NCBI GenBank assembly: GCA_003211515.1
Contig: QCSN01000007.1
Coordinates: 1 to 64,000 of the forward strand
DNA from: Synechococcus sp. AG-670-F04
GTDB lineage: Bacteria; Cyanobacteriota; Cyanobacteriia; PCC-6307; Cyanobiaceae
Length of the DNA stretch: 64,000 nt
Direction: 5' to 3'
The first letter of the stretch is position 1. Each line of letters opens with the position of its first letter. A program made the position numbers and the translations under genes. Under the pieces are notes generated by a model. The model was not told where the DNA came from and ran no database searches. It worked only from the letters and a program-made list of their open reading frames with translations. Of the stretch, positions 53,983 through 61,809 are shown in pieces.

Positions 53983-55197
53983 TTACGGACTGATTCCCTC
54001 GAGTGCTTGCACTAGGGCATCCAATTCAGCGTCCTGGCTCAGCACATGGGTGCAGGCCCGTAGGCAGGGCGGGTCGGCAAGATCGCGAATCCAAAGGCCC
54101 TGGTTTCCCAGTTGTTTCACCAGGTCTGATGGCTCCGGTCCAGACGGCAGCTGAAAGCTCACTAGGCCAGCCGGGGGCGGCACGGTGAGCAGGGGCAAGC
54201 TGCTGCCTTTGTTGTTGAGCTGCTGCCAGAGTCGCCCACTCAGGTGGCGGATCGATTCAAGGCGTTCAGCGGCCGATCCAATCTCCGCCAGCAGCTCCAT
54301 GGAGCGTCGTAAGCCCGCCATTAACGGCACGCAGCTGGTTGCAACTTCAAAACGGCGGCTGTCGTGGTGAAACGGGTCCTCGGGCGTGAGATCTGCAAAG
54401 CGCTCATCCTGGAGGCTGCGCCAGCCAATCAGGGTTGGAGATGCCTCAGCGAGCACACGCTCTGAGAGCGCCACACCCCCCAACCCCTCCGGTCCACAAG
54501 CCCACTTGTGACCGGTAAATCCGTAAATGTCAGAGGCAGTTGCAGCCTCGTCGACAGGGATCTGCCCGAAACTTTGGGCAGCATCCACCAGCAGAAAGGG
54601 TTGTTGTGTGTGCTGTTTGAGGCGTTGGGCAACAGCTGCAACCGGCATGATTTGGCCGGTGTTCCAGAGCAGATGGGACAGCACCACCAGTTGGGTCCGT
54701 GGCCTGAGGCACTGCTCGAGAGCATCGAGAACGCCTTGGTCCGTCTGTTGCTGATCGGCGCGAAGCTGCTTTACCGGCAGGCTGTCAAGGCCGAGGTCAT
54801 GACGTCGGGCCAGCTCGACGCAAGCGGCCACCACACCGGGATGTTCACAATCGCTGATCAGCAGACGATCTCCGCTGCGAAACGGCAGTCCCCACAAGGG
54901 GAGAACGCACCCACTGGTGACGTTCTCTGTCAGGGCTAGTCGATGGGGAGGGATGCCGCATTCCATCGCCAGGCGCCGCCGGGTGCTGTTCACTTCAGCG
55001 GCAATGAAGGGCCAGATCTCTGCTGTGAACGGACCCAGCTCCTGGATGCGCTTCCAGCTGTTAGTGATCGCTTCAAGGGAAGGCGTCGGCAGTGGCCCTT
55101 GGCCGCCGTAATTGAAGTAGGTCTTGTTGGCCAGCGCAGGACACTGCAACCTGATCTCAGTGGCTTGATCGCGGCTCATGCGTTGGTTCAACGTCAT
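53983..55197 (-). CDS. Class V aminotransferase-like PLP enzyme, C-DES-like cysteine/cystine lyase
   Basis: A 404-residue PLP enzyme of the NifS-like fold. The N-terminus has TYFNYGGQGPLPTPSLEAI, typical of cyanobacterial L-cysteine/cystine C-S-lyase (C-DES), which supplies sulfane sulfur for FeS clusters. The Schiff-base lysine is in YGFTGHKWACGPEGLGG, and the PLP pocket includes LVDAAQSFGQIPVD. No conserved cysteine loop of cysteine desulfurases is visible, which favours C-DES over desulfurase. Confidence 0.85.
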   Translation of the reverse strand: MTLNQRMSRDQATEIRLQCPALANKTYFNYGGQGPLPTPSLEAITNSWKRIQELGPFTAEIWPFIAAEVNSTRRRLAMECGIPPHRLALTENVTSGCVLPLWGLPFRSGDRLLISDCEHPGVVAACVELARRHDLGLDSLPVKQLRADQQQTDQGVLDALEQCLRPRTQLVVLSHLLWNTGQIMPVAAVAQRLKQHTQQPFLLVDAAQSFGQIPVDEAATASDIYGFTGHKWACGPEGLGGVALSERVLAEASPTLIGWRSLQDERFADLTPEDPFHHDSRRFEVATSCVPLMAGLRRSMELLAEIGSAAERLESIRHLSGRLWQQLNNKGSSLPLLTVPPPAGLVSFQLPSGPEPSDLVKQLGNQGLWIRDLADPPCLRACTHVLSQDAELDALVQALEGISP

Positions 55198-55701
55198 TGG
55201 CTTTGCTTTTTAGGCAGGGCAGACCGCCGGTGAAGGGTGAGGCCCCAGCCTGGCGCAGCTGTGCCGTGATTTCCTTGATTTGATGGGGCAGATTGATGTT
55301 ATTCGTGCCCTTTCATGTCCTATTGAAGTTTTCCCTGCGGCTACCACATTTTGGTTGACCATTTCAGATGTAACAGAATCAATCCTGCTTGATTTGCAGC
55401 ACGCCATTTTGATGAATCCGCCAAGGGCTGTTGAGGAGTCTTTGGTTCGCTACTGGCCATCATCATTGAGCAGAACGTTGGGTGTTGTTGAACATCTTTT
55501 TTAAGACTCCCTAGAAGTTTGAAGGCTAGAGAGGTTGAACGAATCTATTAAGGATTCAAAAACAGCTTGTTTTTACAAGAGCCGTACATTGATGGTATCC
55601 GCATTTTTTAAGGATAATGGTGCTTGTCTTTCTCATGTCAGAGTGATATGGATGGTTGGCGAAATTTGCGTCAGTATGATTATTGTCGTTGAGATTGTTC
55701 A

Positions 55702-55851
55702 GCGAAAATTCTTATTTTTCTTGCGTCTCTGCTGCTGGTAGGCTCGCCAAGTTTTACTGTTGACTATGATTCTCAGGCTGAGGTTGTTTGCGATCAGAAT
55801 CAGGAGATCTGCATTTGCATGGCGATCAGATTTGGACTTAATACTCTCTGA
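55702..55851 (+). pseudogene. Possible remnant of a small secreted protein gene
   Basis: The frame reads KILIFLASLLLVGSPSF, a signal-peptide-like stretch, then TVDYDSQAEVVCDQNQEICI and CMAIRFGLNTL before a TGA at 55849. An in-frame stop (TGA, 55690) lies 12 bases before it and no ATG, GTG or TTG intervenes, so the start is lost. The other frame from 55535 crosses this site, so a frameshift is also possible. Confidence 0.4.
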
Positions 55852-55880
55852 AGTCTGCATCGTGATGGCGTGATGGCGTT

Positions 55881-56036
55881 ATGAACAATGCGGTATTTAG
55901 CCAATCTTTGAAAGGAATTTGGCAAGGTGTGATGCTTGAGGATCAACGTGGTGCGCATCAAGCTCTTTCAATGGTCCGAACAAAATACAGCTGTGCGGAT
56001 GTTAAAGACTGGGAAGCGTCGTTGCCTCGGAAATGA
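55881..56036 (+). CDS. Small open frame, 51 residues
   Basis: Starts MNNAVFSQSLKGIWQGVMLE and ends in WEASLPRK. Mostly helical and unrecognised, with no clear Shine-Dalgarno site. Kept as a weak candidate because the peptide has a normal amino-acid mix and lies in a region of small genes. Confidence 0.3.
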   Translation: MNNAVFSQSLKGIWQGVMLEDQRGAHQALSMVRTKYSCADVKDWEASLPRK

Positions 56037-56103
56037 TTTCTTCTTGTGATCGATTCTTTGTTGATGTGTCATCCGCGTCTTGTTTCGCAGGTTCTTTTCC
56101 TCT

Positions 56104-56248
56104 ATCCCCCATTTGGGGGATGTGTTGTTGGTTGGAATGATTCACACTGACGATGTCAGATGGTTTTTGCATTGTCCATCTGATTATCCAGCGTGATGTC
56201 TGGGTACACATTGGGTGAATGGAGGAATCAGCTAGTCACTGATTCCTC
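56104..56248 (+). ncRNA. Series of three hairpins, possible small RNA
   Basis: Three perfect stems follow each other: ATCCCCC/GGGGGAT with a 4-base loop (56104-56121), TCAGATGG/CCATCTGA with a 12-base spacer (56156-56183), and GAGGAATCAG/CTGATTCCTC with a 7-base loop (56222-56248). On the plus strand a pyrimidine-rich tail (TTTCTC) follows the last stem, so it could be an intrinsic terminator. I see no clear promoter. The third stem also covers the stop of a minus-strand remnant. Confidence 0.35.
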
Positions 56249-56555
56249 TTTCTCAGTCGAAGCATTGCATTGAGCGATTTTAAAAATTGTTCCACCGATG
56301 TCATCGATTTTGTAGCGAATCAGCTTTTGAATTTGATTTTGTGAATTTTAGACCGGTTGATCTCTAAGCTTCCTTTGTCAAAAAAGTAGCGAAGAATGGC
56401 GCTGAACCCGTTGATTTCTTTTTTGGCCAATGTTTGGTCTTGTGAATATTCGCGTCCCGTTGGTTTCTCTTCTGGGTTGGTGGAATGTTGCTGCTTTTGA
56501 GGTTTAGTATATTTTATGTCTCATCGCTTGATTTTGGAAGACCGGTTAAAATCAT
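56228..56555 (-). pseudogene. Frameshifted small gene remnant
   Basis: Three reading-frame pieces on the minus strand line up head to tail. The first is MILTGLPKSSDET (ATG at 56555). The second includes KPTGREYSQDQTLAKKEING, FSAILRYFFDKGSLEINRSK and IHKIKFKS. The third is KLIRYKIDDIGGTIFKIAQC to SVTS, with a stop at 56228-56230. A one-base shift joins pieces two and three at a run of four As. Together they would make a protein of ~115 residues. The family is not recognised; sequencing error is an alternative explanation. Confidence 0.45.
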
Positions 56556-56686
56556 TCCGCTAGAAGCGCAATTGCTTGAACTTGAATTGAGCTTTACTTT
56601 TCCTCTGCTACTTCCTTTTAATTATGTTTTTGTGTTTATCATTGAATGATCCCAATCGTCCGTGAATTTCTATGGTCGGGTCATGA

Positions 56687-57166
56687 TCACCGGCTGTTGT
56701 TGGTCATTTCAAGAAGGTCTGAGCCATTGACAGGAGCAATGAATCGCGAATTGGCACGGACCACGCAGGTGGTGAACCCAGCCCTACGTTCTGTTCTTGC
56801 GGATGCAATCCGCCAGTTCGGGAGCCGGATGCGCAGCCATGGTCTGCCGTTATGGCGTTCCACTGCTTGTTGCAGACCTCCCTGGGCTGGCGTGTCAGTT
56901 TCCAGAAGATCGCCGTAATACAGCTTGGAGATTGATCCCATCCCATTGCGGGGATTTCGGCAGTTGGTTCCGTTCCTGTCTGGATCCACCACCAGCCAGT
57001 GGCGAACTTCGTACAGCCCACGGTTACCCCTTGTTTGACTGCTGTTGAAGTTGCCTGTGGGATCAGGAAGAGGCGGCTCGGCGCGTTGCGCCAGTGCCTG
57101 CCCTGGTTGGACGAGAAGGGTGAAGACGAGGAATCTTGTGAGATTCCGCTGGAGTCGATCAGTCAT
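56687..57166 (-). CDS. Secreted SH3-like protein
   Basis: From the ATG at 57166 a 159-residue protein with signal peptide (FLVFTLLVQPGQALA, then QRAEPPLP). The rest resembles a bacterial SH3 domain: WLVVDPDRNGTNCRNPRN, ISKLYYGDLL and GRPWLRIRLPN, with Cys in the first and the last part (TTCVV), possibly a disulfide. It is divergent from the second DUF4079 gene, 43 bases apart. Function unknown; SH3-like periplasmic proteins often bind the cell wall. Confidence 0.75.
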   Translation of the reverse strand: MTDRLQRNLTRFLVFTLLVQPGQALAQRAEPPLPDPTGNFNSSQTRGNRGLYEVRHWLVVDPDRNGTNCRNPRNGMGSISKLYYGDLLETDTPAQGGLQQAVERHNGRPWLRIRLPNWRIASARTERRAGFTTCVVRANSRFIAPVNGSDLLEMTNNSR

Positions 57167-57209
57167 CGCAGGGCGCGCCAGGCTGAGCCTGGTCGTCAAC
57201 GCAGAGTCC

Positions 57210-57884
57210 ATGACCAGTCTGGATTGGTTCTGGATCTTGCATCCGGCTCTAGCTGTCGTGCTGATCTATCCCCTGCTCGGCATGGTGGTCCGCCTGGCCT
57301 GGCAGACCCGTCAGCGTCGGGTTTTCAAGGTGAAGCACCCGCCTGTGGTGGGCCGCGACCACAGCGAACTCGCTCGCTGGTTGGCGGGTGGTGTTGTGTT
57401 GATCGTGCTGCTAGCGCTCAGTGTGGTGATTGCCACTAAGGCCTCCATCGGTCAGTTCGAGGGTGGTGTTGCTCGGGCGGCTCTGCTCTCCCTGGTGTTG
57501 CTCGGAACTGTTGTGAGCCTCGTCGCGCTTTGGCGTTGCAGGGATCAGCGCCTGCGTTTGGCTTTTGCTGGGATCACCGGAGGAGGGGTGCTCGGCCTCG
57601 GTGCTCAGCAGGAGGTCTGGCGGCAGGACCATTACTGGGGAGGGGTGGCAGTCACGCTGTTGATGCTCCTGTCACTCGCGGCGCGGCAGGAGATTCTTCG
57701 GGATCTGCGCTGGCGTCGCTTGCACATCACCGCCTCCGTGCTGGCAGCGTTTCTTTTTCTTGCGCAGGGAATCACCGGTAGCAGGGATCTGCTCGAAATT
57801 CCGCTGAGCTGGCAGAAACCGGCGATCGCAGCCTGCGACTTCAACCTGCAGCAGTGTCCCGAGCTGGCTCTGAAGCAGCCGTGA
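57210..57884 (+). CDS. DUF4079-family membrane protein, paralogue
   Basis: A 224-residue membrane protein starting MTSLDWFWILHPALAVVLIY with six or so helices. It shares with the protein at 49172 the early HPxLxVxxxYPLLGxxVRLA, the middle QSHFW/QDHYW and the end WRRLHITASVLAAFLFLAQG(I)TGSRDL. A longer frame from 57045 overlaps the divergent gene and is discarded. The paired His residues could bind heme as in b561-like proteins (inference from family). Confidence 0.82.
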   Translation: MTSLDWFWILHPALAVVLIYPLLGMVVRLAWQTRQRRVFKVKHPPVVGRDHSELARWLAGGVVLIVLLALSVVIATKASIGQFEGGVARAALLSLVLLGTVVSLVALWRCRDQRLRLAFAGITGGGVLGLGAQQEVWRQDHYWGGVAVTLLMLLSLAARQEILRDLRWRRLHITASVLAAFLFLAQGITGSRDLLEIPLSWQKPAIAACDFNLQQCPELALKQP

Positions 57885-57897
57885 ATCCTTGGCACCG

Positions 57898-58476
57898 ATG
57901 TCCCTTTTGCACGCAGCCGTCGGGGTGTTCACAATCTCGAATCCGATTGGCAACCTGCCGATCGTTCTTTCGTTCACCAACGGCAATCGCTGCAAGGATC
58001 TTGCGATCGCCCGCAGCGCTGCCCTTATCTTTTGTGTGGCTCTGCTGCTCTCCACCTGGATCGGCAATGGCTTGCTCGAATTCTTCGGCATCAGCCGCGG
58101 TGCGTTTCGGATCGCAGGAGGGGTGATCGTGGTGTCGATTGGTCTTTCCATGCTGCGCTCCCAGAGCCCGCCGGAGCACCATGCCCCCGAGTCCGTCAGC
58201 CGCGATCAGGATTCTGCTTTCAAGGGTGTGGTTCCACTTGGCATCCCTTTGCTGGCGGGGCCGGGCACCCCCACGGTGGTGATCGCGGATCCAGAAATGT
58301 CCACCCTGATGGGTCGCCTTGGAATTAGCGCGGTGGTGCTGGGGCTTTCGTTGGCGGTGTATCTGATCTTTGCGGCGGGCGACCGATTGGCGAGCGGTAT
58401 CAGCACATCAGCGCAGCAGGTTTTGACCAAGGTGATGGGTTTGCTCCTCACCGCAATCGCCATGGAAATCATTTAA
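57898..58476 (+). CDS. MarC-family integral membrane protein
   Basis: A 192-residue protein with five or six helices. The motif FTISNPIGNLPIVLSFTNGN and FKGVVPLGIPLLAGPGTPTVV are typical of MarC/YchE membrane proteins, whose function is not settled. The ATG at 57898 is preferred over the TTG at 57889. It is the last core gene before the island. Confidence 0.88.
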   Translation: MSLLHAAVGVFTISNPIGNLPIVLSFTNGNRCKDLAIARSAALIFCVALLLSTWIGNGLLEFFGISRGAFRIAGGVIVVSIGLSMLRSQSPPEHHAPESVSRDQDSAFKGVVPLGIPLLAGPGTPTVVIADPEMSTLMGRLGISAVVLGLSLAVYLIFAAGDRLASGISTSAQQVLTKVMGLLLTAIAMEII

Positions 58477-58519
58477 AAGCCAGTCATACCAATGCATCCT
58501 GCAAGGGCAGTGCTAATGT

Positions 58520-59716
58520 GTGACTACCAACGTGAGTACAACCACGCCTTACCTAGTCAGAGTCCCTGGTCGTTCAGGCTGGTACTTCCAGAGAAGAGTT
58601 CCACGTGACTTAGCCAAATCCATTGGCAAGCAGATGTGGAGATGGAAGGCAGGCGACACGCTTGCAGAAGCAAGGCGTACAACTGTTGTGTCACTAGCTA
58701 GAACAGTTGAAATTATCGCTGAACATCGAGGAGAGATAACACCTGAACTAATTCAGTCACTTGATAACAACGTCATCAGAGGACTGCAAGAGGACCTACA
58801 AGAGCAGCAACTGATGCCTCAGGACATATGGCCTAGGCATTCAGCAGAGGACGCTCACAGGCTGATACAAGTGCAGTCTGGTGAAGGTAGTAAGACATTC
58901 AATGAGTTGATTAAACTTGCTGTTCGTCTTAAACAACCAGCGCCATCTACAATCAACAACTGGAATACTACAGTTTCTACCTTCACCAAGGTAATCAAGG
59001 TGAATGACGTAACTGAATTAACAGAAGAACATACAAGAAAATATCGTGATCATTTACTTGATACTGTTTCTGGCTCAACAACTAAAACAAGGATTAATAC
59101 AATGCGTGCGATGATTGAGGTAGCACGTGAAGAAGGATGGATTGAATCTAACCCGTTTGACTGTATTAAACTCAAGTACATAAAGAGTCAACCAAAACAA
59201 AAGAAAGCAACTTCCTTAGATGCTGTTGATATTGAGGTACTGAAACTGTCACCTGATGAACAGGTCTTGTATTGGATTATGCGATACACAGGTACTCATG
59301 TATCTGAAGCTGCAGGGTTAATGCGTGAAGACATTGACCTGAAGAATGGTGTTATCTACATCAGACCTAATACACTACGGCCAATCAAGAACAATTACAG
59401 GCAACGAGAATTACCAATTGTTAAAACCTTGGCAGAGAAACTTGCTGACCTACCTGAAAAGAAAGGTCATCTATTCATAGAGATGTTTGATAGCAGCAAA
59501 CAAAGATGGGGTCATAAGTTGTCTTGGCAGTGGAAGTTAGGCATTAGTCCTAAAGCCTGTAGAGATAATGTAGCTACTGTCTTACGTGATGCTGAGGTAA
59601 ATGAGCGCGTAATTGGTAGCATCCTGGGGCATACACCTCAAAACTCGACTGGTGTCTATGGAAGTGTAAGTCTTGAAGCTAAGTTGAAAGCACTGAATCA
59701 TTTGGTGCGTTTTTGA
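58520..59716 (+). CDS. Tyrosine-recombinase-family integrase with altered active site
   Basis: A 398-residue phage-type integrase starting with GTG at 58520. The N-terminus (VRVPGRSGWYFQRRVPRDLA) matches the DUF6538-type arm; residues ~120-220 are a core-binding domain and ~230-398 the catalytic domain. The usual first Arg of TGxR is His260 here (RYTGTHVSEAAGL), and the H of HxxR is Lys345 (SPKACRDN, Arg348). Lys290, His371 (LGHTPQNSTGVYG) and Tyr380 are present. Two of six catalytic residues are changed, so it may be inactive or use a variant chemistry. It lies at the left edge of the island. Confidence 0.85.
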   Translation: MTTNVSTTTPYLVRVPGRSGWYFQRRVPRDLAKSIGKQMWRWKAGDTLAEARRTTVVSLARTVEIIAEHRGEITPELIQSLDNNVIRGLQEDLQEQQLMPQDIWPRHSAEDAHRLIQVQSGEGSKTFNELIKLAVRLKQPAPSTINNWNTTVSTFTKVIKVNDVTELTEEHTRKYRDHLLDTVSGSTTKTRINTMRAMIEVAREEGWIESNPFDCIKLKYIKSQPKQKKATSLDAVDIEVLKLSPDEQVLYWIMRYTGTHVSEAAGLMREDIDLKNGVIYIRPNTLRPIKNNYRQRELPIVKTLAEKLADLPEKKGHLFIEMFDSSKQRWGHKLSWQWKLGISPKACRDNVATVLRDAEVNERVIGSILGHTPQNSTGVYGSVSLEAKLKALNHLVRF

Positions 59717-59751
59717 GTATAAATAAATAACTCTCTTAAAGTACATTTATT

Positions 59752-59943
59752 GTGAACACTATGCGTCTTAAAAAAAATGAACTAGCGCTGTGCATTTCAA
59801 TGCATGATTCAGGTATTAGCTATTCCATCATTGCAAGTTACTTCAAAGTAACGACCGACACTTTAAGAAAACAAATCAAAAACTATGAGCAGTGCAAAAT
59901 AATTGACATACCCAAAGGATTGATCAAGCCCAAAAAGATCTAA
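59752..59943 (+). CDS. Small helix-turn-helix protein with borrowed tail
   Basis: A 63-residue protein starting with GTG at 59752 (an ATG follows three codons later). Residues ~10-45 form a helix-turn-helix (ALCISMHDSGISYSIIASYF, KVTTDTLRKQI) as in resolvase/transposase-type HTH. The last 17 residues, CKIIDIPKGLIKPKKI, are the same as the end of the next gene's product, and the DNA match continues into the 3' hairpin. The tail therefore appears to be joined by recombination. Confidence 0.7.
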   Translation: MNTMRLKKNELALCISMHDSGISYSIIASYFKVTTDTLRKQIKNYEQCKIIDIPKGLIKPKKI

Positions 59944-59972
59944 ACAACTACCCGCCTACAGCTGGGTTCAGC
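59894..59972 (+). repeat. Direct repeat copy 1 (gene end and terminator)
   Basis: About 75 bases that recur at 60481-60560, from GCAAAATAATTGACATACCC through AGATCTAA to a CCCGC...GGG hairpin. The core AAGGATTGATCAAGCCCAAA and following bases are identical between the copies. In this copy the hairpin is degraded (CCCGC..GCTGGG). Confidence 0.85.
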
Positions 59973-60011
59973 ATTAATGCCCTAAAGTGATCAACAATGA
60001 AATGAAGCACA

Positions 60012-60533
60012 ATGCGAAAAATTCTCATCATCCTGACCCTCCTGCAGATCGGAACTTGCGCTCAGGCAGAAACCCGCATTGTCGCTTTGAAATGTGCGAC
60101 TGAGGGCTCTACTACGTCTTACTCAACGATTACAGGTGAAGAGAAAGGAGGAACATATCAAATCGAAGAGGAGTTCAATTTACTACTGAACTTTGAAACT
60201 CAGCAGGTAATGCGTTGGCTGAATGACGATATCGAAAGCTTTCACACACTGCCTTATAGCTTTTTTGAACCTGACTTCATTGAATGGCCTTTCAAGTTTG
60301 ATGAACCAGGCGAGGATCTACCTGTGAAGAACAAGGATCTACCTGAGAAGAACTTCGTTGTGCTCAATCGTGAGACACTCGAGATAACACACGAGTACTT
60401 ATGGTCTGTTACTCAATATAAGGATGGGACGAAGACACCAGACTGGTGGTATATGGAATCAAGTTTTGCAGAGGGTAAATGCAAAGTAATTGACATACCC
60501 ATTGAAGGATTGATCAAGCCCAAAAAGATCTAA
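60012..60533 (+). CDS. Small secreted protein of unknown function
   Basis: A 173-residue protein with a clear signal peptide (RKILIILTLLQIGTCAQA, cleavage before ETRIV). The mature part is acidic and aromatic, with a short repeat (EDLPVKNKDLPEKN) and DWWYMESSFAEGKCKVIDIP. Two cysteines remain in the mature protein. It ends in the same GLIKPKKI tail as the HTH gene. Function unknown; periplasmic location is expected. Confidence 0.7.
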   Translation: MRKILIILTLLQIGTCAQAETRIVALKCATEGSTTSYSTITGEEKGGTYQIEEEFNLLLNFETQQVMRWLNDDIESFHTLPYSFFEPDFIEWPFKFDEPGEDLPVKNKDLPEKNFVVLNRETLEITHEYLWSVTQYKDGTKTPDWWYMESSFAEGKCKVIDIPIEGLIKPKKI

Positions 60534-60560
60534 TCAACTACCCGCTTATCAGCGGGTTTA
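60481..60560 (+). repeat. Direct repeat copy 2 (gene end and terminator)
   Basis: Second copy of the 3'-end repeat, with three extra bases (ATTG within CCCATTGAAGG) and a better hairpin. It closes the secreted-protein gene. The two copies flank that gene, as in a direct duplication. Confidence 0.85.
60541..60560 (+). terminator. Rho-independent terminator of the secreted-protein gene
   Basis: CCCGCT, loop TATC, AGCGGG, then TTTA. A 6-bp GC stem with a short T-run directly after the stop codon region. Confidence 0.7.
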
Positions 60561-60590
60561 AACGCAGGTGTACTTCATTCATATCAACGA

Positions 60591-60770
60591 ATGACTTCTG
60601 CACCACAAACCAAAGTCCTCAACCCAAACCTGTCAGATCACGGGCGTTTGCTCTTAACTTCTGGCATTCAGCATTGGCTGGAGACTGGATGTGAACCTTA
60701 CGAACACGAGCCCTAGCCTGGCTGCCTTGATGAGAAATGGAGGCGTCACTACCTCAGCGTCGCAGACTAA
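60591..60770 (+). pseudogene. Small frame interrupted by an in-frame amber codon
   Basis: Starts MTSAPQTKVLNPNLSDHGRL with a TAG at 60714-60716, then continues in the same frame as PGCLDEKWRRHYLSVAD to a TAA. The peptide on both sides looks coding, so either the gene was inactivated by a single nonsense mutation or the first 41 codons are the whole protein. Confidence 0.4.
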
Positions 60771-60790
60771 CAACGAAATACATCACGCTA

Positions 60791-60904
60791 ATGAAACAGG
60801 CTGAAGCAACAACCAGTAGAAAAGAAGCAAAGAAGCTTATTAACCAAGCAACAGAGGTAAGAAAAATCTTGGGAATGAGTTTCGTTATGACTATTCCGGG
60901 CTAA
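60791..60904 (+). CDS. Small 37-residue frame
   Basis: Encodes MKQAEATTSRKEAKKLINQA and 17 more residues ending VMTIPG. Lys-rich and helical; no clear ribosome-binding site. It lies 20 bases after the interrupted frame and could be part of the same broken gene. Confidence 0.3.
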   Translation: MKQAEATTSRKEAKKLINQATEVRKILGMSFVMTIPG

Positions 60905-60930
60905 ACTGACAGTGCGTATGTAGTTCCTTT

Positions 60931-60960
60931 TTGAGAATAGGTGTCTTGATTTATTCTCAA
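60931..60960. repeat. 9-bp perfect hairpin
   Basis: TTGAGAATA and TATTCTCAA with a 12-base loop. It lies 26 bases after the 37-residue frame and may end that transcript, but no T-run follows on the plus strand. Confidence 0.5.
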
Positions 60961-61539
60961 CAAGCAGTCTTATCTACGTATCATTCTTGTCTCAATCTCT
61001 ACATATGGTGTCATTGGCTATCAAGCACTACACCTATATTTATATGCATGCGCAACAGCTTGCATTGCTAGGTGAATTAGTCTAAGTTGATGGTTAAGAA
61101 TGCAAGTCCTCTCAGAATCGCCTCAAAGGCCGTTTAAATAGGCTCCCTATGTCATACCATCTAACCGCATATTGAAGCTGCTAGAGAAGCTTCAAGGCAC
61201 CTTAGATGAAGTGTATGGTTCTACCAACCACCCCATTGTTCACAATCAACAGATAAATCAGGGGTAAAATCTCTTACAGCCCCCACAAATAAGGATTGGG
61301 GAGGGAAACCATTAAAGGAAGGGTGGGGCAAACAGCCCAAAAGACAAACCAGTAAAGGTTATTGATTAACTAGCGGAGATTAGCGGAACGTAGTGGAGCT
61401 AATCGTAGCTGTTAAAGCTGGTGCTAAACCAACTGTAACCCTTGACATAACTACCATCTAGACATCTTGATAACATAACCATCTATGTCATCAATAACAT
61501 CATAATAAAAACCAACTAAACCTAGTGAGCAAACAACAT

Positions 61540-61625
61540 CTCATGAATAGATACCGTTGACAAACCACCGTAGCTGGCGCCAGCTAAAGCGGAGGTGTGT
61601 TTGGTAGGTATCGTTAATGAATGAG
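61540..61625. repeat. Long imperfect palindrome centred on a 16-bp perfect palindrome
   Basis: TAGCTGGCGCCAGCTA at 61571-61586 is a perfect palindrome. Outside it the two arms also pair imperfectly: left CTCATGAATAGATACC...AAACCACCG, right ...GGTGTGTTTGGTAGGTATCG and TTAATGAATGAG. Total span about 85 bases. Such a structure could be a recombination or replication site, a regulatory hairpin or a relic of a palindromic element. It lies 185 bases before the RHH gene. Confidence 0.7.
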
Positions 61626-61722
61626 TGTTGGCTTGCGAATAGCTTGTCTCATTCAACGTCTCATACACCATATCTAGTTCTCAATAAGGCTGCATCTGCT
61701 AATGCTATGTATTAACTAAGTA

Positions 61723-61752
61723 TTGACATATCACTACAAAGCGTCTTATAAT
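61723..61752 (+). promoter_or_regulatory. Strong sigma-70-type promoter for the RHH gene
   Basis: TTGACA (61723-61728) and TATAAT (61747-61752) match the consensus exactly, spaced by 18 bases. Transcription would start near 61760 and read the RHH gene at 61810. A perfect consensus is rare in cyanobacteria and suggests strong or unregulated expression. Confidence 0.85.
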
Positions 61753-61809
61753 ATTAGTATAGAGGTAAAGAACCCGACCTGAAAAAACAAAGAACAAACG
61801 ATCAACTAA

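Larger units (their letters stand above)
55198..56686. other. Decayed-gene region
   Basis: About 1.5 kb with no complete recognisable gene. It holds two apparent gene remnants, a small frame and several hairpins described separately. Two short plus-strand frames (55280-55504 and 55535-55741) and a minus-strand frame (56002-56211) have no ribosome site or recognisable sequence. The base composition is AT-richer than its neighbours. Confidence 0.6.
60534..61809. other. Long intergenic region of the island
   Basis: About 1.3 kb without a complete gene. It contains the terminator above, a small frame broken by an amber codon, a 37-residue frame, hairpins and a long palindrome, described separately, and a promoter at its right end. 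Between 61,340 and 61,440 short AGCGGA/AACGTAG-like motifs repeat (TAGCGGAGATTAGCGGAACG), which might be protein-binding iterons. Confidence 0.55.

Noticed and set aside
58477-58519. tRNA or att site at the left edge of the island
   Set aside because: The short spacer between marC and the integrase shows neither a tRNA fragment nor a repeat that I could match elsewhere in the window.
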